A DNA stretch of 64,000 nucleotides. Source: Gentiana macrophylla. Lineage: Eukaryota; Streptophyta; Magnoliopsida; Gentianales; Gentianaceae. The notes beneath the pieces were generated by a model. That model was given only the letters and a program-made list of their open reading frames with translations. It was not told where the DNA came from and ran no database searches. Positions 32,869-44,982 of the stretch are shown one piece after another. Location of the stretch: contig CM047807.1 of the NCBI GenBank assembly GCA_026214975.1, forward strand, positions 67,249,824-67,313,823, read 5' to 3'. Position 1 is the first letter of the stretch. Every line of letters starts with the position of its first letter. The position numbers were made by a program, and so were the translations under genes.

Positions 32869-33478
32869 AGGTGTGTACATAGTTGGATGATGAAGAAAAT
32901 GAAAGAAGATGAAAGCTTTAGTGGTGAAGGTATGATAAGAAAAGAAATAAAGTAGATGAACAGAGTAGGAATGAAGGAGATGAATGAAGAAGGTGATATG
33001 TATGAAGATAATGAAATTTGAGGAATGTGGGAAGAATAAGGGCTTTGGAGGGAAAATTGTGTGGTGCCGTAGGTAATATTACAATTATGTATTTTCAATA
33101 GTTCATGGACCATTATGTAATTATTTTTTGAAGATTGGAAATATGTAAAGTATGTCGTTCCATAGGCATGTATGACATTTTCGTAATTATCAGTATGGTG
33201 ACACTAAAGGTTTAAAAAAAATAGCATTTCAATGCGTGATGCCGAAGTAGATTTTGTTTGGATGCATGGTGTGGTGCCACTTAATTTGTGGTGCCCGAGT
33301 AGATATGGCGTGGTGCCATTAACAGCACCCTATCAAAATATATAAGGGCATATTAGTAATTTCTCCAAAATCAAGGTAGAGCACGTGCCCCCTTAGGGAC
33401 TCAGTAACTCCGCCCTTGGTATTACCATCCGTCGATCATATCGAAGATTCAGTGTGTATTTTATTTAATGGGGGATTT
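32676..33478. other. Gene-free stretch with inverted motifs
   Basis: No credible gene; a 124-codon minus frame at 32739-33113 is low-complexity Ser/Ile/Phe-rich. At 33255-33330 there is a block of GTGGTGCC phrases and GGTGCCCGAGTAGA, which mirrors TCTACTCGGGCACC near 29969. Confidence 0.5.
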
Positions 33479-34101
33479 GGGGAGAAGGACAAAACATTTA
33501 ATCAATTAGGGAGAATGACATCTTTTCAAAACTTATGCATGAAGGCCAAAATTATTAATTTTCTTTTGTAAATTATGGACGCCTTTTTTAATTTTGAAAA
33601 CACGTTTTCTCTCTCATCTATCTTTTTAAAACACTCATATCTCTCAATCTAGAACTCCAAATTCGAAAATTCTTTAACCAAATTTTTTATTTTTTCATAC
33701 TCTTTATTTTGAAATCACATTCAACTTATTCCGACGTGATTTCTGAAAATCCACTGTCGAAAGTCACTATTATTCGAAATTCACTGTCGAAATTCACTAT
33801 TTTTCAGGATTCACTATCGAGATCGGTGAATTTCGACAGGGAATCTCATGAAAAATATGTAATTATGTGGAACCAAGTCTCAATATGAAGAGCATGAAAA
33901 AGTAAATAATTCAGTGAAATTTTTATCACGTTTGGAAATTTAGATCAAAGGATATGATTGTTTGAAAACAGGGAAGGAAAGAAAAAAAAAAAGTTGAAGC
34001 AGGCATCCTGCTCCGTCCATCAACAGCGCGTATAATTTATTTTATTTTTTATTTTTTGGTTTTTTAGCCTATAAAAATAATAGAAGTTGTCTTTCTCCCT
34101 A
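33479..34101. mobile_element. MITE-like element, copy 2
   Basis: Ends GGGGAGAAGGACAAAAC and GTTGTCTTTCTCCCTA, homologous to both ends of 5333-5637 and to their flanks. The interior is about twice as long, with repeated TCACTGTCGAAATTCACT phrases. Confidence 0.55.
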
Positions 34102-35023
34102 TAAAAAATATTCATGATACTTAAAAATATTCCAAAAAGGCGTCATTCTACTTAAATCTCTATTTATCTAATGGATAGCCATATACTAACAAACATCACC
34201 GTTATCACCACCCATGCACTCATCATGTCGCTCCGATTACATTTTTTAGGTTTCCGTCAATCAAAGGTCGAAAGAATATTATGGGATAAAACAACACCGA
34301 CCTCGGTGCCCATATAGGGTGAGCAAAAAAACCAAAAAACCAATCCGAACCAAAAACCAGCTCGAACCAAGCCAAAAATAACCATACCAGTAACAACCAA
34401 ATGAATCGGTTTGGTTTGAAACCAAACCGAATAATATTGGTTTGTGTTTGATTATTTTTATTTTACCCCAACCCAACCCAGCCCGAAGTCAATAATCAAA
34501 ACAACATCATTTTATTATTAATATATAAGCTTATATCCTTACTCTAAACCCAACCCAGCAAATTCTTCATAGTTGAGACATGTCGGCGCCTCTCCTCTAT
34601 ACCACATAATTCTCTGCTCCATGTCGGCTTCCATTATAATCGCTCGTCTCACACCCCATGTTAGTGACCCTTCCAATCTATTCTCATCATTAGTTATTGT
34701 GCTACCTTCCCTCTTCTTAACAATTTTATTATAGTTTTACTTTAATGGATTCCGAGTCCTGAATATTTTCTTCTTTGCTTGATATATCAAGTCTTTGTGT
34801 AAAACACAGTGTTCTTATCTCTATTATCTCTACTCTACTATATTAAAAGTGTGAGTTTGTTTCTCTAAAAATTCTTTCTTTCTAATTAATTAATTTATTA
34901 ATCTATATAATTAAATAAATTGTTCATTAAAAGAAAGCACTAAGATAATTATTATTAATATTAATATGATAAAAATGTGGAAATATATTATGGTAATATA
35001 TGTATGTAAGGGTATATTTGTAC
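34102..35023. other. Gene-free stretch with AACC-rich palindrome
   Basis: 34321-34490 is rich in AACCAAA/AACCGAA phrases and holds a perfect 11-bp arm palindrome at 34407-34429 (arm CGGTTTGGTTT, 1-nt loop). No gene seen; the rest is AT-rich intergenic DNA. Confidence 0.5.
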
Positions 35024-35128
35024 TGTTACGATATTTTGGGTTTAGGTTTTTGGTGATCATTGTACTATAAATACTTGACTATTGTTGATATAAAAATCAT
35101 CTTTTTCCCAATTGTGTTGTGTTTAACA
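35024..35128 (+). repeat. 5' LTR of copia A
   Basis: About 105 bp, TGTTA to TAACA, directly before the PBS, with TATAAATA near 35065. The partner LTR is lost with the 3' end, so the left border rests only on the inverted ends. Confidence 0.6.
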
Positions 35129-35141
35129 TGGTATCAGAGCC
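35129..35141 (+). promoter_or_regulatory. Primer-binding site, initiator Met tRNA
   Basis: TGGTATCAGAGCC immediately follows the LTR end. Confidence 0.9.
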
Positions 35142-35229
35142 TCTCTAAATTAGAGAAACCGTTTATCAAAAAAAAATTACAAAATATATATATATTTTTT
35201 TCGTCTTTCTTCTTCACTGAGCTCTCACC

Positions 35230-36300
35230 ATGGCAGCCGATGGTGAAGCATCTGCCACCAAAACTTCTGCTCGTTATGAGCCCTTTTCAGTGTATTTTCT
35301 CCACCCTAGTGAAGGGACCGGAGCAGTTATCAGTCCTGTTCCGTGGAAAGGCGACAATTATGATGAATAGTATCGTTTGATTCGTAATAACCTACGTGCC
35401 AAGAATATACTTGGCTTTATCGATGGAAAAATTCCGGTACCTGATTCGAAATTCCCAGATTACGATCAGTGGGGTATCGTTAATTCTATGCTCGCGGCTT
35501 GGAAAGTTAACACGTTGTATGCTTCGATCCAATCGGCCGTTCGTTATCCTGATAATGTTAAGGATTTGTGGGATGATTTGCATGACCATTACTCTCTTGC
35601 CAATGGACCTCGGATTCTCGAACTGAAATCCTAGCTTGCCGATTACAAGCAACGGGGACGTCCTGTTGCTGTTTATTATGCCGAACTCCGGCGTCTTCAA
35701 GATGAATTGCTGGGTTACACAAAATTGCCAACCTGTACTTGTTCTTCATCGGTTGAATATGTTCAACTTCAGGAAAACAAATTCTTACATCAATTTGTAT
35801 GGGCCTCAATCCTAAATGCTTTGGCAGCTGCGTTTCCACCCTATTGATGATGGACCCAGTACCTTCTCTTAATGTTGCATATGCCAAAATTGTGGCTGAA
35901 GAACGCAAATAGCTCGTCTCCGAGCCTCGTGACCCTGTCCGATCTAAAGCAGTCGGATTTGCAGCACAAGGAGCCGTTAATGGCAGGGCGGCCAAACTTG
36001 TTGGAGATTATCCTCGCTCCTGTACTCACTATGGTCACTCCAGGCATGACAATGAGCATTGTTTTGAGTTGATTGGGTACCCGGACTGGTACCTAGGTCC
36101 TAAACATGGCAGCGGGCATAGAGGAGGATGTGGTGGTCGTAATTCTAGTCGAGGAGAATGTGGTGGACGGAACGGTGGCCGTAAGTTTGTAGGTACCATG
36201 GGCAGCCTCCGTCCGGCCAATGAGCAACAACTTGGTGATGGTGATCGCTCTCTTGCCCCGCTTTGTCTGATGATCAATGGACGCAGCTCTTCTCGGCTTT
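35230..36300 (+). pseudogene. gag: Copia A gag
   Basis: ATG at 35230 (MAADGEASATKTSARYEPF). It shows the copia Gag pattern FLHPSEGTGAVISPV and LRAKNILGFIDGKIPVP. The zinc-knuckle region CTHYGHSRHDNEHCFEL lacks the second Cys (Tyr instead), so nucleocapsid function is lost. TAG stops lie at 35368-35370, 35632-35634 and 35910-35912, each where the family has Trp or Gln. Confidence 0.85.
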
Positions 36301-36337
36301 AAAAAATGTTAAGCCCTCCACCACTGAAAAATTGTCT

Positions 36338-37572
36338 GGTATGTCACATTCCAATGATTGGTTAATTGATACTGGTGCGCCTAATCACATGTCCGGTAAT
36401 ATTTCATTATTCACCAATTTACAAAATATATCGTTCCCGGTTGGGTTGCCCAATGGGAAAATACTACTGCCACACAATCCGGCACAGTGATTTTGACTCC
36501 GGATTTAATTTTGGATAATGTTCTTTATGTTCTGGAACTCGTTTGTAATTTATTATCGATGTCACAACTGCTCAAAACCTGCAAATATTTTGTTATTTTC
36601 ACTGATAAGTTGTGTATTATACATGAGCATACTTTGAGGAACCTGATTGGGGCGGGGGTGCAGTGTAATGGGGTATACTACTTCCAGTCCATGTGCTCTC
36701 CAGATATTCGAGTTAATAAAGTTGTTGCGGCTAATACTCATTTGTTGTGGGACGTATAGGCCAGCCTTCGATGGCCTTGATATCTTCATTTTCCGGCATT
36801 CCTAGTCTTGATAATTCCAATTTGTGACATTGATTGTTTTATTTGTTTCATGTGTAAACAACCTCGTGCTTCATTTCCCTTAAGTTTTAATAAAGCCGCA
36901 GATTTGTTTGATTTAATTCATTGTGATATTTGGGGGCTTTATAAGTTTCCCTCTAGTTGTGATGATCGTTATTTTCTTACACTTGTCGATGACTGTTCTC
37001 GTGCCATGTGGGTCTATTTATTAAGTGGAAAGCATGATGTCCGCCAATTGATTGAGAATTTTTATACCATGGTCAAACATCAGTTTGACAATCAGAGTAA
37101 GTGTTTTCACAGCGATAATGGCCTGGAATTTTTTAGTTTGGCATCTTTTTTTGCCTCTAAGGGTATTCTGCATCAAATTTCTTGTGTTGATAAGGCACAA
37201 CAAAATGGACGTGTTGAACGTATGCATCGACACATTCTTAATGTAGCTCGCGCCCTGCGTTTTCAAGAAAAATTGCCAAAATATTATTGGGGTGAATGCG
37301 TCCTTACTGCAGTTCATTTGATTAACCGGACCCTTACTCGCCTTTTGAATGGAAAAACTCCGTATGAATTTTTGTATGGTCGTCTTCCCTCTTATGATAA
37401 TATCCAGGTCTTTGGGTGTTTGTGCTATGACGGTGTTCGTCCCCGAGCCACAGATAAGTTTGACTCTCGGTCTCGCCGGTGTATGTTTGTTGGTTATCCA
37501 TACGGTCAAAAGGGCTAGCACCTTTATGACGTCGAAACTCGAGATTTTTTTGTTAGTCGTGACGTCGATTTT
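36338..37572 (+). pseudogene. int: Copia A protease and integrase
   Basis: Protease: DWLIDTGAPNHMSG near 36356 with catalytic Asp in DTG. A frameshift near 36488 follows, then LDNVLYVLELVCNLLSMSQL. The integrase core at 36808-37518 has HCDIWGLYKF (Asp), CFHSDNGLEFF (Asp) and QNGRVERMHRHIL (Glu), then YWGECVLTAVHLINR and VFGCLCY. TAG at 37516-37518 and stops near 36757 break the frame. Confidence 0.88.
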
Positions 37573-37815
37573 TTAGAGGATCAATTTCCATTCCTTGCCA
37601 CCCTTCCTGACCGTGATTGCTTACAATGGGAACGTTATTTCAGTCAGCCGCTCTTATGGGACGATTTTGAGGATTTTTTGGATAATGGCCACCTCCAGAT
37701 ACACTTACTTCGTCCCCCTGATCCTATGTCTCCCTCAAGAGGGCGTGTGGACGAGCCCAGCTCTTCTTTGGCTGGCGGAGTGCCTACTTCTGATACTTTG
37801 TGACGAGGTCAACGT

Positions 37816-38395
37816 TTGAAAAATCCCTCCACAAAGCTTCGAGATTATGTTACTCACACGATTTTTCGGCATAACAACGACCCCACCCCATTACCTGCTT
37901 CCTCGTCTTCCGTGGGCTCATCAGGTACGAATTTTGACATAGCTTGTTATATTGATTGTAATAAATTTTCTGCCAGCCACCTGTGTTTTTTGATAGCTAT
38001 TACTAAAGGCCGAGAACCTACAACTTTTCGTGAAGCTGTTTTGTTGCCCGGTTGGCATCAGGCAATGCAGGAGGAAATTGATGCTTTGGAACGTAATGGA
38101 ACCTGGTCTCTGGAGGTCCTTACTCCCGGTAAATGTGTCATTGGTTGTGGTTGTGTGTATGAAATTAAATACACTTCCACTTGTGACGTGGAGCGTCTTA
38201 AAGCTCGACTTGTTGTTCGTGGAAATAGGCAGGTTGAGGGAGTCGATTATAATGAGACATTTGCTCCGGTAGCTAAAATGAGGACTGTTTATGTTTTTCT
38301 CTCTGTTGCGGCAGCTCGTAATTGGGAACTCCATCAAATGGATGTTCATAACACCTTCCTGCATGGTGATTTGACTGAGGAAGTATACATGCAAC
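37816..38395 (+). pseudogene. rt: Copia A reverse transcriptase, N-terminal part
   Basis: It has WHQAMQEEIDALERNGTW, LKARLVVRGNRQVEGVDYN, ETFAPVAKM and LHQMDVHNTFLHGDLTEEVY with the first catalytic Asp. Sequence after EEVYMQL is foreign. The YxDD box and RNase H are absent. Confidence 0.9.
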
Positions 38396-39805
38396 TGCTA
38401 GGAGTAGTAGCACTGATCGAGACACTTGATCTTAGCACATCGGAAGCTTATGTGATTTACGATATGAGACATAACTAATTAACCCTACGAGAAGGTTGAA
38501 GATTTACCTTTTAAGAGGAATAGTAAATCAACAAATAGGGGGAAGCCGTGATCTTCTGGATGGTATCTTCAAGCGACGACTGGTGGATGTCGATCCTAGT
38601 CATAGAACCTCCTCGAATATGCACAAGAAACACCCTAGGTTTTTCTACTCTTAATAACTAGAACGAGAAACTAATTTTTCTCTTCTTTTCCTTAAGTGTG
38701 GCGCCAATTTAGTTGTGTCTATGTGTTGGGAGGAACTCTTTTTATATAGGAAAATAACTAGTAAAGAGAGAGTTATCATTTTCACACCACAAAAACCTAT
38801 AAAGATATTTTTCCGACAAAATAAGAGATAATTCCAAAAAAATCAATCTCTTTAATATTCCATTAATTATCCAACAAATAGATAATTAATTAATAACACA
38901 TATGGGATAATCTAGGAAAAATTCTTCTCCTAATTATCCATATTGAGGCGCCATTAATTTTGTCACTTTTAATAGAAAATGTCTTTTATATTTTACATAT
39001 TATTTACCAAATAAATAATATTGCATATTAATTAAATAGACCAACTATTTAATTTAATCTCGAGGTTCCATAAAACGAGAAAACACTCGCGTGTTAGGAG
39101 CCAACCCGGGGACCATTGACCTATAACCAGTAGCTACAATAAATTATATAAAATATTCATGGAACATAATATTTCTACTTAATTCATTAATTCCGGAGTT
39201 ATGCCACCATAAATCCGAAACTGAACTCTATCGATTATAGATATAACTTATTCTCAAAACGTCGAGTCGAGTAGATAAGTGTCCATTGATATAATCATTA
39301 CATATAAACTAACCCTCATAGAACTATCCGCATCAAGTAGGATTATTTCCGTAAACCTTCTTCACTACATCTTATCCTTATTTACCATTAACCCACTAGT
39401 GATCAATTAGTTCATAACCAATACGAACTCCCGGGATTGATCAGTTTCTAGGATCAACAAATAATGGGATTTTCTTTCTACTTCCCGCAGGAAGGAATGG
39501 ATTTCATATCTGTGAGACACACACTTCTCACTCATTCCAGAATAGTGCCAACGTGAAAGTGATTCGGACTGCGCCTCTTAGAGATCCTTAACGAACACAT
39601 CAAACCCTATCCTGAAACAAATAGGAGTCTATAATCACTTCTGGATTAAGGTTAATCCATATATGATCATCTTGTGATTTAATAAGATTTCTCAATCACG
39701 GAATTATATGAGAAACTCAGATTAAATCGGTCCAGTCCTATATGACTACATCATATATAAATGCCCCACATAGACAACCAATGTCGACGGTCCGGATAAG
39801 ACGGT
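38396..39805 (-). repeat. Copia B 3' LTR, outer part
   Basis: Begins TGCTAGGAGTAG at the point where copia A RT ends. It is non-coding and interrupted at 39806 by element X; the remainder resumes at 46705. Combined LTR length is about 1.7 kb. The second LTR is not found, so borders are inferred from the RT break and from the PPT at 46981. Confidence 0.5.
39801..39805. repeat. Target-site duplication ACGGT, left (element X)
   Basis: Matches 46700-46704. Confidence 0.9.
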
Positions 39806-41510
39806 TGATGACGGTCAAATTATACCCGTAAAAGTCATCAACGTTGACCTTAAATCGAGATTAATAATATATATTTTATATTAAATCACATGTTTATATT
39901 TATTATTTAATGTTATGTGATTTATAAGATATAATTTGGTATTTATCCATTTTTATTATATAAATTGGTATTTATCTGTTTTTATTTATATTTTGGTATT
40001 TATCCGTTTTTATTATTTTAATATTTACTTTGGGATAAATATCTATTTTATAGATTGAGATAATTTTGGAGGATAAATACAAATGGAAGAATTAAATCTC
40101 AAGATAAATCAAAAGAAATTCAAGATAAAGATCAGATAAGCACGAAAAGAGGAGTAAGGCAATCCAAGAGTGGCGCCGACATGGAGGACACGCAACTTGG
40201 GGGGGCGCATCATTTTATTGAGATCAACCGGGAGTTATCTCTTATTTGTTTTGATATTTTGGAGTATATCTCTTAACTAGCTTGAACTCCTATAAATAAA
40301 GGCATGTTATACAAGCCATAAACAACTTTTTTTACCACGCACATATACACAATTTATAATAAAATCTTCAGTTTTTCTTAGAGCAGTTTTTATGCAAGTT
40401 CTGCAATAATGTAAGTTCTTGTATTTATTTGTTCTTAGTTCTTTGTAATTAAGTCCCCAGTTATTGTTTATTGTTTGAGGTTGTTCGTTCTTCTCCGAAC
40501 GATGTAGATCTAAGGATACGATATGAGGCGGTGGGGATTCCTTGTCTATAAGGATCCACACGCCTGATCTCTGTTATCCGGTGACCTATAGATGACTTTG
40601 GTATGATCGACAACCGTGTTTTTAGTACATCTATATAATTGCTTTATGAGTCTCTATTTTATCCGTTACGTATGTAGAAACGCTAAGATTTAGGTTTTCG
40701 CCGCGTCAATCAAGCCACGTCTTTATGGTGTGATTGTCCACCTAGAATTTCTTATCTTAGTAGGTATGGCTATGGCTACGTTGCTTGTCTGTTTTAATTA
40801 GCGTATGATTAGGAAATACCAGTATAGGGCTCCTAGGTTGGCTCATGAATTGATATTCCGGGACTTTTAGCGAGATCTAGATCTGTTCTGTATCCGGGAA
40901 TTGCATGCACCTAGTTATACGTAAATCGTAGATTAACATGAGACCGTCTAGGTGATTGTTAATGGGACGGAGACTGATGTGATCGCTTAGAAAGTACGCC
41001 TGAACAAAGGATTGTTGCCTAGGTGAGGAATACGGTTAATATCGGCATCCCTAGTTTTGTAAGCATGCGAGTCAGATGGAGGCCGAAAAAGCGAAGTCAC
41101 GTGATGTAGCATAGTGATCTAGATGTCCTTCCCGGAGCTAGATCTAGTTTAGGGGATGACTCCCGTAGCCAATATAAAAGAAATACGAATCGGATTAATA
41201 GTTGTCGAGTCTAGCTTAATTATATAGAATCTCTAGATCCAAACGATAACAAGATAATTGGGGAGGTTAATTACATTGTTTATGTGTTGTGTCGAGTCGT
41301 GTCCTTTATCTTTCCTGTCTTTTGTTGGTCGTAGACCGCTTTTGTGTCCTTGGCATGAATGATTAATTGTTTGTATATAAATGATCCACAATTGGTTCCC
41401 TGTGGGATCGACCTTGATTCGCTATAGCTATACTACGATGGATCTAGTCCTCTTGCTAGTATTGGTTTATGGTGGTCAAGTATTTTATTATCACTTGATC
41501 TACGTCATCA
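39806..41510 (+). repeat. 5' LTR of element X
   Basis: 1705 bp, TGATGACGGTCAAATT to CTACGTCATCA. TATA box TATAAATA at 40291-40298. Few differences from its partner. Confidence 0.95.
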
Positions 41511-41516
41511 TGTTTT

Positions 41517-41534
41517 TGGCGCCGTTTCCGGGGA
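41517..41534 (+). promoter_or_regulatory. Primer-binding site of element X
   Basis: TGGCGCCGTTTCCGGGGA, six bases after the LTR: the Athila-type site (one base off the standard TGGCGCCGTTGCCGGGGA). Confidence 0.9.
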
Positions 41535-44500
41535 ACCAACGGTCAGTTTTATATATAAATAATTTTTTATTCATGTTAAGTTTTATGTTTTAGAGTCTGT
41601 TTTTATGTTTTTGAGTCCCTGGTTGTTCGCTGTGTAAAAATTCGAATCTAGAAGCATTTGGTCTCGCCCTCAATGAGATCGCCTCTCACGCCAATGAGCC
41701 TCGCTTCGTTTCTCTGGTATTTCGGCGTCTCATTTTATCTCAGATATTTAATCCGTAGGTCTCGATAGCGCATGGGAAACCATGTTAAAATCGATCCACG
41801 GTCCGTTTTGTTTTTGTTTTTCTTTCATTTGCGAGAAACCAGGGAAACAATAATCCGAGTCAGTAATTTTTCACGGGCGCTGAGAAAATATCCCAGCAAC
41901 ATGTGGAGCTACGAATCTACGATGGGAAAAGCAATGTAAGCAACACCTTTAAAACACCAAGATGGCTCCGAGAAAATAAATATTAAAAGGTTCGAATTAT
42001 TCATGGTACAATGTTGATGGCAAGGTACTGCCTTTTTTGCTTATGTTTTACTATCTTTTGGTTTTTGGAACATAAGTTAGTCTTTACATGAACCTGAGTA
42101 TGAATCTTAGCCCGGGGTTGGTTTGTAAAATTAATTTTATTGGTGTAGAAGGTTACGCTTCATATCCGCCTCATCTAGAGGGTGTAAGGAAACATGTAGT
42201 AGTTGAAGGAAGCAGTGAATAAAGAGTTCCTCGTAGTTCTGTCAAAATCTCGTTGTCCTATGCATGATATTGCTTCTACTGGCCATGGGAGCAACAATTT
42301 GTGTAGTTTTAAGAATTCGCAATCTAAAGAAGACGTTGAGTTTTGAGAGAGCATAATGAAGCAGCATTATAGAGGATATGATTAAAATGGGTCCCTAGGA
42401 CTAAATCTTCTTAGAACTCACTAATTCCTAAAACGAGAGCCGAGGTAAGAGCTTTGTATAAATGGTATGGATAGATGTCGTTTCCTAGGTCTCACAACCA
42501 AGGGAAGGGTATTAATCCGCAAAAGCGACGAGCCCACCTCTTATAGTGCTCAAAGGATCAAAGTCTGGCAAACTATGAAGGATGACTGACAAGGATGCTT
42601 TTTGGAAAGTCGAGCTGAGGACTTTAAACTCAAAACTACTTCTTTAAAACCCTTAGGATTTCTTTTTTTTAGGATTTTAGGTTTTGTTTTCTTTGAGTCA
42701 AATAAGAGTAACATGACATATGTTGAGGTTTTTATTTTGCCGTGTTCCGATGGCCATTAGGCTAAGGATGTGCAAAACTTTTTTACTCAATATAGGCCAA
42801 GTGAAATAGAGTTTCTTAGGAGAGTCGAAATTGCTAAAGAAAAGGAAATTTAGCAATCAACCTTAAGATGAACGCATTAAGAGAGCTTGAGAATTACTGA
42901 TAATTTAACAAAGAATGATTGGTGCGAACAAGAACAATTTTGGTCAACTTCCAAAACTTTTTAGAATGGCGATCCGAGTGAAAATCCAAAGTTGTGCGCA
43001 ATTCGTTCTGCAACTATCCTTATCCTTTCCTTTGTACCTTTTCACCGTTCAACCTTTCTATTCTCTCACCAATCTGCCCCAACAGTTCACATTTCTAACC
43101 ATTCTTTCATCCCATCTCTTTCCTTCCATCTATTTCACTCTACCACCCTACCCAATCCCTTAAACAATACCCACCCTAACCCAATCCCTTAACCAATACC
43201 CACCCAACACACAATTTCTTACCCACCCTTTATCTTTTCTTACCTTCTTTATGTATATCTTTTTTCTAAACCAAACACACTCTAAACCTCCATTTTGTTT
43301 ACAAAATACCTTTGTGTTGCGGAATTTGAATATTGCTAAGTTTTATTGATTATCTTTTTGGTTTTCATGACCCTAGCTAGATTTGAAAAGTTTTTTGGTT
43401 CGATCAAAATACAACTTATCTTTATACCGGAAGTTTTAAATTTCACACTTTTACGCCTATCCCGGCATTTCTAGACGGTGAGTTTTGTTCTAAGCTATCA
43501 CACCGATCCAACCTTGTTGATGACGGTTATGACTCTTACGTGATACATTGGGTAATTCGTAAATTCGAGGAGAAGCTACAACTCCTTAAGTTGTTGATAT
43601 CCAATCAAAACGTGAAGCGTCTGCGCTAAGTATCTGATTTTATCTTTAGCCGACATGTCACATTCAATCTGTTATACCTTTCCAAGTGTCTCTTTTCCAC
43701 TGGATTGAATACATGGTTGATCCAGTCAACCTCGTGTTCTCCCACATGGGGTAATGCTTTTTGATCTTTGTCTTCTCCACCCGGTTTTAAGAATATTTTT
43801 GTGGTGGAGGATTTCGATGAAGACTATAATCTTTAATTGATTGTTTATTTTTCTTTCTATTTAGTATTTTTCCCTTCGAGTCTATATATATTTTTTTTAG
43901 AATTTGTGTCTGAACAAGTCGTTTTAACTCCTTGGTTTTCCTTGTCATTGGTTGTATGAAATAAAGTGGCTTAATCTGTTTTTGGATATTTTATATCTAA
44001 TTGGACAATGACGTGTTTTAGTGGGGGGTAGGAGACTCAGCTATGATGTACTATAATTGAAAATTGAATGAAACGGTGAAAAATTGAAAAAATTGAATAA
44101 ATATTATTTATCTCGTACCCTTAGGATTGTGAGTTCCTAGCTTAGAATTGATAAGAAAGGAACCAAGTTGCATGAGTATGTGATCATTTTATACTTATGT
44201 GAATGTAAATTTAAGGATATTCATGCCGATTGTTGCAAGTAGTTATTTATTATTCAATTACTCAATCTTTGAATCGAGTTTATCGCGCAAATTATAATAA
44301 CTGAAGAATTATGTGTACATTGCGTAGATGATTGGTTATGTAGACTTAGTGTCGATATTTATCTGCTGATGTATTCTTATCTTCTAGCCATCAAAGAGAA
44401 GTAATAAGCTTGAGAATAATCTGTGTATTGACAAAGCGTTAAACACTGGGCTTGTAGTAACATTACCAAAGTAGCCTCGCGCTTGTGGTAATATTCATGT

Positions 44501-44970
44501 TATTGACCAATCCGTGAAAGGGGATTCTTGCAATGCATCATTTACTTTTAAAGCAAGTTTCTTTCTTGAGATGTGTTAATGCTTGAAAATATGAAAATGT
44601 GAGGAAAAATTCAATTTTTAAGAGGCTTCGAGTATTTTTCTCGGTCTCCAAGTCCAAAAACCTTCTAGATGACGCTCTTGCTTATTGCACCATGTCTTTA
44701 CCCATTGCGAGGCTTAAGAAGTGGGAATGTCGATGTTGGTAGGTTGAGACTCATGGGTTAGGATAAACTTTAATCTAGCCACGAATAGATAAAATCAAAT
44801 GCACATGCACACATCACTTCGATTCATAGCGAGTAGTGAATAATGGATACCTTATGAGCATGAATGGTATGGGTTGACTCGAGTTTCTTGCGTAAGTATG
44901 ATTTGACCACGGGAAATGTTGTCTTGGGGAATGACTTATTGATGCTTTGTTCGGGACGATCAAAGTCTAA
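41535..44970 (+). other. Non-coding interior of element X
   Basis: No gag, protease, RT or integrase motif in any frame. 43010-43290 is a strongly pyrimidine-rich strand with repeated CCCAATCCCTTAA-CAATACCCACCC. 44030-44970 corresponds to the inverted 48966-49930 of element Y, that is, the 3' untranslated part. Confidence 0.75.
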
Positions 44971-44982
44971 GTGGGGGGTAGT
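44971..44982 (+). promoter_or_regulatory. Polypurine tract of element X
   Basis: GTGGGGGGTAGT immediately before the 3' LTR. The preceding AAAGTCTAA is shared with element Y. Confidence 0.88.

Larger units (their letters stand above)
35024..38395 (+). mobile_element. Copia element A, decayed and 3'-truncated
   Basis: Short 5' LTR, Met PBS, gag, protease, integrase and the N-terminal third of RT on the plus strand. RT is cut at 38395, where the LTR of copia element B begins. The very short LTR and gag wording suggest the Ale lineage, an inference. Stops and frameshifts occur in every domain. Confidence 0.85.

Noticed and set aside
32739..33113. A 124-codon minus-strand frame
   Set aside because: Low-complexity Ser/Ile/Phe-rich translation, no domain, no supporting signals.
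34321..34490. AACC-rich stretch considered as a telomere-like repeat
   Set aside because: Phrases are AACCAAA/AACCGAA, not the plant telomere unit TTTAGGG, and they are irregular.
42915..43192. Two overlapping frames in element X
   Set aside because: They arise from the pyrimidine-rich tract and show no Gag or Pol motif.
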